Shown here in pieces: positions 8,509-16,664 of a DNA stretch of 64,000 bases; within the stretch, counting starts at the first letter, position 1; the number at the start of each line of letters is the position of its first letter. The DNA comes from Hamadaea sp. (GTDB taxonomy: Bacteria; Actinomycetota; Actinomycetes; Mycobacteriales; Micromonosporaceae). The notes below the pieces were generated by a model that worked only from the letters and a program-made list of their open reading frames with translations, did no database searches and was not told where the DNA came from. Where the stretch lies: the NCBI RefSeq assembly GCF_013362815.1, contig NZ_JABFVK010000013.1, positions 1 through 64,000 on the forward strand. Direction: 5' to 3'. A program made the translations under genes and the position numbers.

Positions 8509-9849
8509 GTGCGCGTGCCTCGTCTGAGGCGCGTGACCCTGCTGCGCTCCACGGTCATCGCGGCTGCCCTGCTCGTCGTCGGCTACGCCGGCGCCGCGCT
8601 CGCGCTGCCCGATCCGCCCGCGCCGGTCACCGCCAACGCCACCTGGTTCGATGCCCTCGGTTCGCCGTACGGCGGTTGCGGGCTGCCACAGGCCAATTTG
8701 GACAGTCAGAACTTCGTCGCCCTCAACGTGTTCAACACGCCCGGCGACTACGCGTACTCGACGCGGCCGGTGCCCGACGCCGCCAAGACCGGGATGTGGG
8801 AGAACGGGCACAACTGCGGCCGCTGGGTCCAGGTCTCGATCGCCGACTACTGCACCGGCGTCAACGACGGCGCACCGAACCAGCCGTTCTGCCGGAACGG
8901 TTCCTGGGTGAGCGACGCGTACAACGGCGGCACGCTCACCATGCTCGTCGCCGACAGCTGCGGTGACGGCAACGCGTGGTGCCGTGACGACCCGTATCAC
9001 CTCGACCTCGCGAAGGGGTCGCTGAGCAAGTTCGTCAAGAACGGCACGACGCTGACCGACCTCTACCCGGACCACTGGAACAACCGGCACATCAGCTGGA
9101 AGTTCGTCCCCGCGCCCAACTACTCGGGGGACATCAACATCGGCTTCCTCCAGGGCGCTCAGCAGTGGTGGCCGGCGATCGCGGTCTCGCACCTGGCCAA
9201 CGGCATCCACGGAGTCGAGTACCTGGCCGACGGAGCCTGGCACACCGCCACCATGAACAGCGACATGGGGCAGTCCTACATCATCGGCGGGCTCACCTCG
9301 GGTGCGACGAACTTCCAGATTCGCGTACGCGATGTCAACGACGCGCTGATCAACGGCGGGCGGGTGTACTCGTTCAGCCTGCCGTGCTCGTCGCAGTGCT
9401 CGGTGCCCTACACCGCGGCTGCGTACACGACGTCCCGCGGCGGCTCTGGATCGCCGTCGGCTTCCCCCTCGGCCTCCGTTTCGCCGTCCGCTTCCGCGTC
9501 GCCGTCTGCCTCGGTGTCCCCGTCTGCTTCGACGTCGCCGTCTTCATCGGGGGCGTGCTCGGCGGCGTACCGGATCACGAGCTCCTGGCCGGGCGGCTTC
9601 GGCGGTGAGGTCACCGTGACGGCGGGCAGCGCCCCGATCACGGGCTGGACCGTGAAATGGACGTACGCCAACGGGCAGGCGATCACCCAGCTGTGGAACG
9701 GCACGCTCACCACGAGCGGGTCGTCCGTCACCGTGAAGAACGTGTCCTACAACGGCTCGCTCGGTGCGGGCGGGACGGCGACGTTCGGCTTCAACGGCAC
9801 CGCCGGCGGCACGAATGGCATTCCGACGTTGAGCTGCACCAGCCCCTGA
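8509..9849 (+). CDS. Secreted expansin-like protein with CBM2 cellulose-binding module
   Basis: Secreted protein of 446 residues, GTG 8509 after GAAAGGA. Order of parts: signal peptide (1-33), a double-psi beta-barrel domain like expansin D1/GH45 (about 38-155, with paired cysteines and VADSCGDGNAWC), a second beta domain (about 165-260), a Pro/Ser/Ala linker (about 312-350) and a C-terminal CBM2 (starts ACSAAYRITSSWPGGF). Expansin-like proteins loosen cellulose or chitin fibres without hydrolysis and help glycoside hydrolases. Only the palindrome at 9860 and a promoter separate it from the chitinase, suggesting joint use on fungal or plant walls. The DNA of the linker is low-complexity (9447-9555). 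Confidence 0.8.
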   Translation: MRVPRLRRVTLLRSTVIAAALLVVGYAGAALALPDPPAPVTANATWFDALGSPYGGCGLPQANLDSQNFVALNVFNTPGDYAYSTRPVPDAAKTGMWENGHNCGRWVQVSIADYCTGVNDGAPNQPFCRNGSWVSDAYNGGTLTMLVADSCGDGNAWCRDDPYHLDLAKGSLSKFVKNGTTLTDLYPDHWNNRHISWKFVPAPNYSGDINIGFLQGAQQWWPAIAVSHLANGIHGVEYLADGAWHTATMNSDMGQSYIIGGLTSGATNFQIRVRDVNDALINGGRVYSFSLPCSSQCSVPYTAAAYTTSRGGSGSPSASPSASVSPSASASPSASVSPSASTSPSSSGACSAAYRITSSWPGGFGGEVTVTAGSAPITGWTVKWTYANGQAITQLWNGTLTTSGSSVTVKNVSYNGSLGAGGTATFGFNGTAGGTNGIPTLSCTSP

Positions 9850-9859
9850 CGCGTTTTGG

Positions 9860-9924
9860 GCGCTGGATCAGGGTTCCGGGTCGAATCTTGCCCCATGATC
9901 CGACCCGGAACCCTGATCCAGCGC
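9860..9924. repeat. Long palindrome family A, copy 2
   Basis: Arms 9860-9887 and 9897-9924 (28 bp, one mismatch), 9-base loop. It starts 11 bases after the expansin gene stop and could act as its terminator. Same element as at 1616 and 14634. Confidence 0.85.
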
Positions 9925-9932
9925 GCCACACA

Positions 9933-9962
9933 TTGACGAAGGTGCGTGCTGAAATATTTAAT
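9933..9962 (+). promoter_or_regulatory. Promoter of the chitinase gene
   Basis: TTGACG (9933-9938), 18 bases, TTTAAT (9957-9962), in an unusually AT-rich island that continues to about 9979 and contains ATAAAGCTTCCTTAT, a possible operator next to the start point. I find no DasR-type dre element here. Confidence 0.55.
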
Positions 9963-10005
9963 AAAGCTTCCTTATAGGTTCCCCGGTCACTCTGCTGGAG
10001 GAGCG

Positions 10006-11916
10006 ATGATGAAGCTAACGCGCATCACGGCGCTGGTCGCAGCCGCCGTTCTCTTGATCACGGCACCGGCGGCCCCCGCGATCGGGGCCGAGCTACTGTC
10101 CAACGGCGGCTTCGAGACGGGTGCGCTCAGCCCGTGGAGCTGTTCGGGCGGGCTGGGTAGCGTCGTCACCACGCCGGTGCGTACGGGGACGAAGGCGTTG
10201 CGCGGAGCGGCGTCCAGTTCGGACAACGCGAACTGCACGCAGACCGTTCCCGTCGTGTCCGGCACCTCCTACACCCTCACCGGCTGGGTTCGCGGCAGTT
10301 ACGTCTACCTCGGCGTCACCGGGGGATCGTCGACGTGGACGCCGAGCGCCACGAACTGGACGCAGCTGACCGTCACCTTCACCGCGTCGAGCAGCAGCGT
10401 GCAGGTGTTCCTGCACGGCTGGTACGGCACCGGCGACTACTTCGCCGACGACGTGTCGTTGCAGGGCACGGCCGGGGCCGGCGTGCCCGGCGTCCCCGGT
10501 ACGCCGGCCGCCGGGACGATCACGAACACCTCGGTCGCGCTGAGCTGGGCCGGGTCCACCGGGACGGTCACGGGTTACCGGGTGTACGAAGGCTCCACGG
10601 TGAAGTCGAGCGGCACCGGCACAACGGCGACGATCTCCGGGTTGACCGCCTGTACCAGCCACACCTACGACGTGACGGCGTACAACAGTGTCGGGGAGTC
10701 GGCGCACTCGGGGAGCGTCACGATCACCACGACCGGCTGCGGCACCGGAGTCCCGGGCACGCCCGGGAATGCGCGCGTGACGTCCACAGCGGATACTTCG
10801 CTCGGACTCGCCTGGGACGCGTCGAGTGGGACCGTCACCGGCTACCGGGTGTACGAAGGCACCACCGTGCGGGCGACTGTGACCGGCACGACGGCGACGA
10901 TCTCCGGGCTGACCGCCTGCACAAGCCACACGTACGCCGTTCGCGCGTACAACGGCAGCGGTGAATCGGGCTCGGCGAGCGTGACCGGCACGACGACCGG
11001 ATGCACCACGGGCACCTTGCCGAAACACCTGCTCACGGGCTACTGGCAGAACTTCACCAACGGCGCTACGCCGCTGCGGCTGTCGTCGGTCCCGACGACC
11101 TACGACATCGTGGCGATCGCATTCGCCAATGCCGACCCGAACTCGGCCGGCGGCGTGACCTTCGGCGTCGATTCCGGCCTGTCGAGCGCGCTCGGCGGTT
11201 ATACCGACGCGCAGTTCAAGGCGGACGTCGCGACGCTGCACTCGCGCAACCAGAAGGTCATCCTCTCGGTCGGCGGCGAGAAGGGCACCGTCTCGGTCTC
11301 CAGCTCGACGGCGGCGACCAACTTCGCCAACAGCGTGTACGCGATCATGACCAGCTACGGGTTCGACGGCGTCGACATCGACCTGGAGAACGGGCTGAAC
11401 GCGACCTACATGGAGCAGGCGTTGCGGTCGCTGCGGTCGAAGGCGGGCACGAACCTGATCATCACGATGGCGCCGCAGACGATCGACATGCAGTCGACCG
11501 GGTCGACGTACTTCGCGCTGGCCCTGAACATCCGCGACATCCTGACCATCGTGCACACGCAGTTCTACAACTCGGGCGGCATGCTGGGCTGCGACCAGAT
11601 GTTCGCGTACGGGCAGGGCACGATCAACTTCCTGACCGCGCTCGCCTGCATCCAGCTGCAAAGCGCGCTGCGGCCGGACCAGGTGGCGCTCGGCCTGCCG
11701 TCGTCCACCTCGGCGGCGGGCGGCGGTTACGTCAGCCCCGGCGTGGTCAACAACGCGCTGGACTGCCTAGCCGCCGGGACGAGCTGCGGCAGCTTCGTTC
11801 CCCCGGCGAAGTGGCCGAGCATCCGTGGCGCCATGACGTGGTCGATCAACTGGGATGCGAGCAACGGGTACGCCTTCGCCAACACCGTCCACTCGCACCT
11901 CGTCGCCATGCCGTGA
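10006..11916 (+). CDS. Secreted GH18 chitinase with carbohydrate-binding module and two fibronectin III domains
   Basis: Secreted enzyme of 636 residues that hydrolyses beta-1,4 GlcNAc chains. ATG 10006 and 10009 both follow GGAGGAG. Parts: signal peptide (1-30), a jelly-roll carbohydrate-binding domain (about 30-150, LLSNGGFETGALSPW), two fibronectin type III domains (about 158-240 and 247-335) and the GH18 barrel (about 345-636). The catalytic DxxDxDxE motif is complete, with D454, D457, D459 and acid E461. The product matches the substrates of the NgcEFG importer at the window start. Confidence 0.9.
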   Translation: MMKLTRITALVAAAVLLITAPAAPAIGAELLSNGGFETGALSPWSCSGGLGSVVTTPVRTGTKALRGAASSSDNANCTQTVPVVSGTSYTLTGWVRGSYVYLGVTGGSSTWTPSATNWTQLTVTFTASSSSVQVFLHGWYGTGDYFADDVSLQGTAGAGVPGVPGTPAAGTITNTSVALSWAGSTGTVTGYRVYEGSTVKSSGTGTTATISGLTACTSHTYDVTAYNSVGESAHSGSVTITTTGCGTGVPGTPGNARVTSTADTSLGLAWDASSGTVTGYRVYEGTTVRATVTGTTATISGLTACTSHTYAVRAYNGSGESGSASVTGTTTGCTTGTLPKHLLTGYWQNFTNGATPLRLSSVPTTYDIVAIAFANADPNSAGGVTFGVDSGLSSALGGYTDAQFKADVATLHSRNQKVILSVGGEKGTVSVSSSTAATNFANSVYAIMTSYGFDGVDIDLENGLNATYMEQALRSLRSKAGTNLIITMAPQTIDMQSTGSTYFALALNIRDILTIVHTQFYNSGGMLGCDQMFAYGQGTINFLTALACIQLQSALRPDQVALGLPSSTSAAGGGYVSPGVVNNALDCLAAGTSCGSFVPPAKWPSIRGAMTWSINWDASNGYAFANTVHSHLVAMP

Positions 11917-11923
11917 CGCTGTG

Positions 11924-11960
11924 GGCGCACTGATCGCCGAAGCCTGGCGATCAGTGCGCC
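11924..11960 (+). terminator. Perfect 15-bp hairpin, terminator of the chitinase gene
   Basis: Arms 11924-11938 and 11946-11960 are exact complements with a 7-base loop, starting 8 bases after the stop codon. Stable enough to stop transcription, though no T tract follows. Confidence 0.6.
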
Positions 11961-12214
11961 TCGCCTCGCCTGTGAGTGCTGTCGAACGCGCTGATCGTCG
12001 GAAGCCGACGATCTTGGAGGTTCGCGGTTCCTTGATCGTCGGCTTCCGACATTCGTGGCACGAATCGTGCACTGATCGTCGGCTTCCGACGATCATGGTG
12101 CGGCCGGCGAGCAGGCCACGGCCAGGCGTCAGGCCACGGCCAGGCGTCCGGCCACGGCCAGGCGTCAGGTCGCGGGTGGGAAAGCGGCCGCGCCCGGGCG
12201 AAGGGGCCGACGCG
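11961..12214. repeat. Gene-free stretch with short palindromes and an 18-bp tandem repeat
   Basis: No credible gene lies here. It holds three copies of a 21-base palindromic unit (11993-12013, 12034-12054 diverged, 12074-12094), the first inverted relative to the others, and three tandem copies of an 18-base unit (12113-12130, 12131-12148, 12149-12166) differing at one base. Frames crossing the tandem repeat read as Arg/Pro/Gly repeats, which looks like an artefact of the repeat. Confidence 0.7.
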
Positions 12215-12637
12215 TCACTCAGCCGACGTGGCGGCGCGCTGGAGCCCGGCGTTCTCGGTCGCCAGTGCCTTGGCGAAAGTCTTGCCCAGCAACGTTCCGA
12301 GGAGCTTGGCACCCGGTCCGGCCAGCTCCAGGACGAGAGTGTTGCGGCACCCGTCGCCCTCGTCGGCGAGCAGATGCCGTCCGGTCATCGTCACCCCGAG
12401 CCGCCGCGTCTGCCAGGTGAACTCCCGTACCGGCGTCAGCCGTGTCACCGTCCAGATCGCCGGGGTCTGCGCCGGCTGCCAGATCTTGGCCTGGCTGCCT
12501 TCGTGGATCGGCCCGTCGTCGAGGCGTACGACCCGGCGCATGGTCGGCGTCACCGACGGCAGGTTCTCGACATCAGTGGTGAGGTCCCAGACGCGCTCGG
12601 TCGGCGCGTCGATGGTGACCGTGTTCTCCCAACGCAT
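12215..12637 (-). CDS. SRPBCC (START-like) family protein
   Basis: Protein of 140 residues with the pattern of the polyketide cyclase/dehydrase branch of the START-like fold: it begins WENTVTIDAPTERVWDLTTD, followed by a curved sheet, and ends in the long C-terminal helix. These proteins enclose a hydrophobic ligand in a deep cavity. It is transcribed away from a TetR gene 23 bases off, across a shared palindrome, so its expression probably responds to the TetR ligand. Specific activity cannot be read. Confidence 0.7.
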   Translation of the reverse strand: MRWENTVTIDAPTERVWDLTTDVENLPSVTPTMRRVVRLDDGPIHEGSQAKIWQPAQTPAIWTVTRLTPVREFTWQTRRLGVTMTGRHLLADEGDGCRNTLVLELAGPGAKLLGTLLGKTFAKALATENAGLQRAATSAE

Positions 12638-12645
12638 GACGTCAA

Positions 12646-12661
12646 TGTACCATTCGGTACA
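12646..12661. promoter_or_regulatory. TetR operator between divergent genes
   Basis: A 16-bp perfect palindrome, TGTACC-ATTC-GGTACA, fills most of the 23-base gap between the SRPBCC and TetR starts. It overlaps the -10 like TACCAT (12648-12653) that lies 7 bases before the TetR ATG, so binding would block that leaderless promoter. Confidence 0.6.
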
Positions 12662-13206
12662 TGTCGAGTGCGCGGGCGGAGACGCTGGACCGGGTGATGG
12701 CGTACGCGGCCGCCAACGGCATCGGTGGCAAGAGTCTCCGGGAGATCGCCGACGGGATCGGCAGCAGTCATCGGATGCTCCTCTACCACTTCGGTACGCA
12801 CGAAGGACTGCTCGCGGCGCTCGTCGAGGCGGTGGAACAGCAGCAGCGGGACCTGATGACGGAGTTGGCCGCGCGGCACCAGTCGGCCCAGGAGTTGATG
12901 CTCGCCCTGTGGGAGCGCGTCAGCAGTCCCGAGGTACGCCCCTTCGTCCGCCTGTTCTTCGAAGTGCTCGGCTTGGCGGCGCAAGGGGCGGCCGGAACGG
13001 ACCGATTGCTGAGCGGGCTCACCGAACCGTGGCTGGACAGCGGAGCCGCGCTGGCGCCGGGCGTACGCCGGGAGGCGGTGCGGGTCGGTGTCGCAGTCGT
13101 CCGCGGACTGCTTCTCGATCTGGTCGCCGGAGCGGATCCGGCCGATGTGGACCGAGCCTATCGGCTGTTCGCGGGGTCCTTCGAAGACCTGACCCGGAAC
13201 GGATGA
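12661..13206 (+). CDS. TetR family transcriptional regulator
   Basis: Repressor of 181 residues. The N-terminal helix-turn-helix is clear (SLREIADGIGSSHRMLLYHF, residues 24-43, the YHF being typical of TetR), followed by an all-helical ligand domain. ATG 12661 lies directly after a -10 like TACCAT with no ribosome site, so the message is probably leaderless. It likely represses itself and the divergent SRPBCC gene through the palindrome that overlaps its start. Confidence 0.8.
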   Translation: MSSARAETLDRVMAYAAANGIGGKSLREIADGIGSSHRMLLYHFGTHEGLLAALVEAVEQQQRDLMTELAARHQSAQELMLALWERVSSPEVRPFVRLFFEVLGLAAQGAAGTDRLLSGLTEPWLDSGAALAPGVRREAVRVGVAVVRGLLLDLVAGADPADVDRAYRLFAGSFEDLTRNG

Positions 13207-13306
13207 CGTCGATGCCAGTCAATTAGGTGACGGAGAGGAGTCATTCCCTCACTCCGGGCGTACGGTGCTTGCAACCCCAACGCCTTTCGCCAGAATCGAG
13301 GGTGCA

Positions 13307-13681
13307 ATGAGCAACGTTCAGAAGTGGGGCTACGCCAGCTTCGGCGTCGGCCTGGTCCTCGCGGCGGGCTGCTACATCGGGTTCGCCGCCGCGTCCGGTG
13401 CAGGTGTCAAGACGACCCTCCTGGTCGCCGCCACCGTCTTCACCGTGGCCGCAGCGAACGGCCTCGGCGTCGGCATCGCCGACAGCGTCACGACCGGGAA
13501 ATGGGTCGGCCTGATCGTCGGGGCGGTCGGCTTCGTCGCCTGGGGCATCGCCTGGCTCGCCACGAGCGGCGCGCTGAAGGATTCCTTCGGGTGGGCTGCC
13601 GTCTTCGCGGCGATCGCGGCGCTCGCCTCGATGCTTCCGGAACTGTTCGGCGGGAGCAGCGCACCCGCTACCACCAACTGA
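13307..13681 (+). CDS. Small four-helix membrane protein of unknown function
   Basis: Frame of 124 residues, ATG 13307 after GAGGGTGCA. Four hydrophobic segments are evident (about 8-28, 33-52, 63-84, 92-110) with short loops and a polar C-terminal tail. It is not a recognised transporter. It stands alone between a TetR gene and a hairpin terminator. Confidence 0.6.
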   Translation: MSNVQKWGYASFGVGLVLAAGCYIGFAAASGAGVKTTLLVAATVFTVAAANGLGVGIADSVTTGKWVGLIVGAVGFVAWGIAWLATSGALKDSFGWAAVFAAIAALASMLPELFGGSSAPATTN

Positions 13682-13690
13682 CAGAGGAGA

Positions 13691-13739
13691 CGTACGCCCG
13701 GCCCGGCGGCGAGAAATCGCGTGCCCGGCCGGGCGTACG
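13691..13739 (+). terminator. Hairpin terminator after the small membrane protein
   Basis: Exact 13-bp GC-rich arms (13691-13703 and 13727-13739) with a 23-base loop begin 9 bases after the stop. Confidence 0.5.
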
Positions 13740-13875
13740 CGCGTATCGTGGCCGCGTCTTGTGAAGCGACTACCTGATGAGGTGCATTGGATGACGGTTC
13801 AGGCAGCGTCGGCCCCGGTGGCCGGCCGACCCCACGGTTCTGTCCTGATCCCAGCCAATCCAAGGAGCATCCATC

Positions 13876-14622
13876 GTGGATCTTCCACGCCACTTCGTCA
13901 TCCGCGAGAGCGGTCACCGCATTCACAACCCGTTCAGTCCTGAAAAACTCGCCATCCTCGGGCGGGCCCTGGGCCTGACGCCCGGGACCACCGCCCTGGA
14001 CCTGGCCTCCGGCAGCGGCGAGATGCTGTGCACCTGGGCCCGGGACCACGGTCTCACCGGGACCGGAGTCGACATCAGCACCGTGTTCACCGCGGCCGCC
14101 CAGGCGCGCGCCGCCGACCTGGGCGTCGCCGACCGCGTACGCTTCGAGCACGGCGACGCGGCCGGACATGTCGCGGCCGAACCGGTCGACCTCGCCGCGT
14201 GCATCGGCGCGACCTGGATCGGCAACGGCGTCGCCGGCACGGTGGAGCTGCTGCAACGCAGCCTCCGTCCCGGTGGCCTGATGCTGATCGGCGAACCCTA
14301 CTGGCGGATCGACCCGCCGGACCAGGAGACCGTCGAGGCCAATCACACGGCCAGCAAGGACGACTTCCGGGCGTTGCCGGAGTTGCTCGAACAGTTCGGC
14401 GACCTCGGCTACGACGTCGTCGAGATGGTGCTGGCCGACCAGGACAGCTGGGACCGTTACTCGGGGGCGCAGTGGCTTTCCATCCGCCGCTGGCTCGACG
14501 AGAACCCCGACGACGAGCTGGCCGAGTCGTTCCGCGCCGAACTGCGCGACGGACCGGCGAGGTACGCCCGCTTCCGGCGTGAGTACCTCGGCTGGGGCGT
14601 GTTCGCACTGATGCGCCGCTAA
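13876..14622 (+). CDS. Class I SAM-dependent methyltransferase
   Basis: Protein of 248 residues, GTG 13876 with AAGGAG 8 bases upstream. The SAM-binding motif I is ALDLASGSGEML (about 40-51), motif II is the acidic GTGVDIS, and a LRPGGLMLIGEPYW segment follows as in many small-molecule methyltransferases. The end contains FRREYLGWGVFALMR, recurrent in this subfamily. Substrate unknown; no pathway genes adjoin. Confidence 0.75.
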   Translation: MDLPRHFVIRESGHRIHNPFSPEKLAILGRALGLTPGTTALDLASGSGEMLCTWARDHGLTGTGVDISTVFTAAAQARAADLGVADRVRFEHGDAAGHVAAEPVDLAACIGATWIGNGVAGTVELLQRSLRPGGLMLIGEPYWRIDPPDQETVEANHTASKDDFRALPELLEQFGDLGYDVVEMVLADQDSWDRYSGAQWLSIRRWLDENPDDELAESFRAELRDGPARYARFRREYLGWGVFALMRR

Positions 14623-14633
14623 CGCTGATCCCC

Positions 14634-14698
14634 GCGCTGGATCAGGGTTCTGGGCCGAATCATGAACGAAGATTCGACCGGGAACCCTGATCCAGCGC
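14634..14698. repeat. Long palindrome family A, copy 3
   Basis: Arms 14634-14661 and 14671-14698 (28 bp, two clear mismatches and one wobble), 9-base loop, beginning 11 bases after the methyltransferase stop. The most diverged of the three copies. Confidence 0.85.
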
Positions 14699-14782
14699 CC
14701 GCAGAGAAAGCGCCGTCGGTTGTAACGTGCGCGTCAGTGCGGTGAAAGGGCCGTGACAGGCGGTCCGCCGAATATTCTCGGC

Positions 14783-15598
14783 ATGCAGAACACACTTACT
14801 CCCAGCGCCGCCGCCACTACGAAGGCCGCGCGCCCCAACCGTTTCGTCGAGCTCCTGCTCGCCGACCGCCACTCGATCCCGCTGTCGATCGCGCTGCATC
14901 TCGTGCCCGGCGCGCTGATCGTCGCCGCGTACTTCCTCCTCGCCGAACCGTTCGTCAAGGCGATCGATTATCCGATCTTCTTCGCCTGGGCGGTCGCCCT
15001 CGTGATCGTGCTCGTGCCGGTGCTCTTCGGCCTGTTGTGGCTGGGCCGGCGGCGTAACGGCCGGTTCTCACTGCGCGGGGTCGTCGGATACGCGGACAAG
15101 CCGATCCCGCGCCGGAAGGTCATCGGCATGATGGCGGGTCTGCTGGTGTGGATGACCGTGGTGTCGCTCGCCCTGACCCCGCTGGACAACTTCGTCTTCG
15201 ACCACTTCTTCACGTGGGTTCCCTTCGAGGGAGCGGGCGGCAGCGCCACCACCTATCTCGACGGGTACTCGCATTCGCAGCTGGTCATCACGATGCTGGT
15301 GTGCTTGCCGCTGACGGGGTTCAGCCTGCCGCTGATCGAGGAGTTCTACTTCCGGGGCTTCCTGCTGCCGCGCATCTCCCACCTGCGCTGGGGCGCGCCG
15401 GTGCTCAACACGGTTCTGTTCTCGGTGTACCACTTCTGGGCGCCGTGGACGGTGCTGTCCAAGCTCGTCTTCCTGTTCCCCGGCATCTGGCTGGTCTGGC
15501 GCAAGCACGACATCCGGCTCTCGATCGGCATGCACCCCGGTTCCGCGCTGCTCATGGCTACGGTCGGGACCGTCTTGGTCGTGCTCGGCCTGGTCTGA
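14783..15598 (+). CDS. CPBP family intramembrane metalloprotease
   Basis: Membrane protein of 271 residues. The CPBP (Abi/CAAX) motifs are present: EExxxR as EEFYFRG near residue 190, then VYHFWAPW and the MHPGS helix. In bacteria such enzymes process peptides or support bacteriocin immunity; the substrate here is unknown. ATG 14783 is preceded by TATTCT at the leaderless distance and no ribosome site; an upstream GTG at 14753 with AAAGGG very close by is the alternative. Confidence 0.78.
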   Translation: MQNTLTPSAAATTKAARPNRFVELLLADRHSIPLSIALHLVPGALIVAAYFLLAEPFVKAIDYPIFFAWAVALVIVLVPVLFGLLWLGRRRNGRFSLRGVVGYADKPIPRRKVIGMMAGLLVWMTVVSLALTPLDNFVFDHFFTWVPFEGAGGSATTYLDGYSHSQLVITMLVCLPLTGFSLPLIEEFYFRGFLLPRISHLRWGAPVLNTVLFSVYHFWAPWTVLSKLVFLFPGIWLVWRKHDIRLSIGMHPGSALLMATVGTVLVVLGLV

Positions 15599-15671
15599 CG
15601 AAGACCGGTGATTTCGCCGATGCGCCCGGCGCACGCCATCCAAAACAATCGCACCTGTCAATGTTTTCCGA

Positions 15672-15704
15672 CCCGGCCCGCCGTCGCTCCCTAGGCGGGC
15701 CGGG
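15672..15704 (+). terminator. Stem-loop between the protease and cutinase genes
   Basis: Perfect 11-bp arms (15672-15682, 15694-15704) around an 11-base loop, ending 20 bases before the cutinase ATG. It may end the upstream transcript or form part of the cutinase leader. Confidence 0.45.
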
Positions 15705-15724
15705 CTCGACTCCCGGGAGGACAG

Positions 15725-16588
15725 ATGCACCTTCGCAGATCCCGGCTTCTGGCCACGTTGTCGCTCGCGCTTACTCTCGCGGTCGGCGCGGCCGTGGCGA
15801 GCCCGGCGCACGCGCTCAACCCGTACCAGCGGGGACCCAACCCGACGGCCGCGATCCTCGAGGCGGGCAGCGGGCCCTACGCGACCTCCTCGATCGGCGT
15901 CCCGTCGACCGTGCTCGGATTCGGCGGCGGCCGGATCTACTACCCGACGACCACAGCCGACGGGACGTTCGGCGGCATCGCCATCTCGCCCGGCTTCACC
16001 GCCACCTGGTCCAGTCTCGCCTGGCTCGGCCCGCGCCTGGCCTCGCACGGTTTCGTGGTGATCGGCATCGAGACCAACACCATCTACGACCAGCCCAGCA
16101 GCCGGGGCCAACAGCTCCTCTCGGCCCTCGACTACCTGGTCAACTCCAGCTCGGTGCGCAGCCGCGTCGACTCCTCCCGGCTCGCGGTGGCCGGTCATTC
16201 GATGGGCGGCGGCGGTACGCTTTGGGCAGCGAACGCCCGACCCTCGTTGCAGGCGGCGATCCCGCTCGCGCCGTGGAACACGGACAAGTCGTGGGGTGGC
16301 GTACAGGTGCCGACGATGATCATCGGTGGCCAGTCCGACACGGTCGCACCGGTCGCGACGCACTCGATCCCGTTCTACACCAGCATTCCGGCGTCGTCGG
16401 AGAAGGCGTACCTGGAATTGCGGGGGGCGAGCCACTTCTTCCCGCAGGCGGTGAACACGACCGTGGCGGTGTCGATGGTGTCCTGGCTCAAGCGATACGT
16501 CGACGACGACACCCGCTACGAACCTTGGTTGTGCCCGGCTCCGTCCGGGTTGGCCATCTCCGACTACCGCGACACGTGCCCCGCCTGA
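15725..16588 (+). CDS. Secreted cutinase / polyester (PET) hydrolase-like enzyme
   Basis: Secreted alpha/beta hydrolase of 287 residues, ATG 15725 after GGGAGGAC. A 30-residue signal peptide is followed by a sequence closely resembling actinobacterial cutinases of the PET-hydrolase family (NPYQRGPNPT start, SPGFTATWSSLAWLGPRLAS, RSRVDSSRLAVAGHSMGGGG). The catalytic triad is S159 (GHSMGG), D205 and H237; the substrate-clamp aromatics are F91, where many relatives have Tyr, and W184. One disulfide is likely near the C-terminus (LCPAP...DTCPA); the extra active-site disulfide of the Ideonella enzyme is absent. Natural substrate is probably cutin or microbial polyester. Confidence 0.88.
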   Translation: MHLRRSRLLATLSLALTLAVGAAVASPAHALNPYQRGPNPTAAILEAGSGPYATSSIGVPSTVLGFGGGRIYYPTTTADGTFGGIAISPGFTATWSSLAWLGPRLASHGFVVIGIETNTIYDQPSSRGQQLLSALDYLVNSSSVRSRVDSSRLAVAGHSMGGGGTLWAANARPSLQAAIPLAPWNTDKSWGGVQVPTMIIGGQSDTVAPVATHSIPFYTSIPASSEKAYLELRGASHFFPQAVNTTVAVSMVSWLKRYVDDDTRYEPWLCPAPSGLAISDYRDTCPA

Positions 16589-16638
16589 TCTTCGGCGCAC
16601 ACCTGGGGTGGCCGTTCGCGGTCACCCCTTCCCATGTC

Positions 16639-16654
16639 GTTACCTGTGGGTAAC
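16639..16654. promoter_or_regulatory. Palindrome before the large LuxR gene, possible autoregulatory site
   Basis: GTTACC-TGTG-GGTAAC, a perfect 6-4-6 palindrome, ends 10 bases before the ATG of the large LuxR regulator. A closely related site with one extra spacer base lies at 19827-19841 before the SnoaL-like gene on the other strand. Confidence 0.5.
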
Positions 16655-16664
16655 ACTGGACCGC

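Noticed and set aside
12061-12312. Arg/Pro-rich frames across the 18-bp tandem repeat
   Set aside because: The repeat length is a multiple of three, so any frame stays open. No start signal or domain is present.
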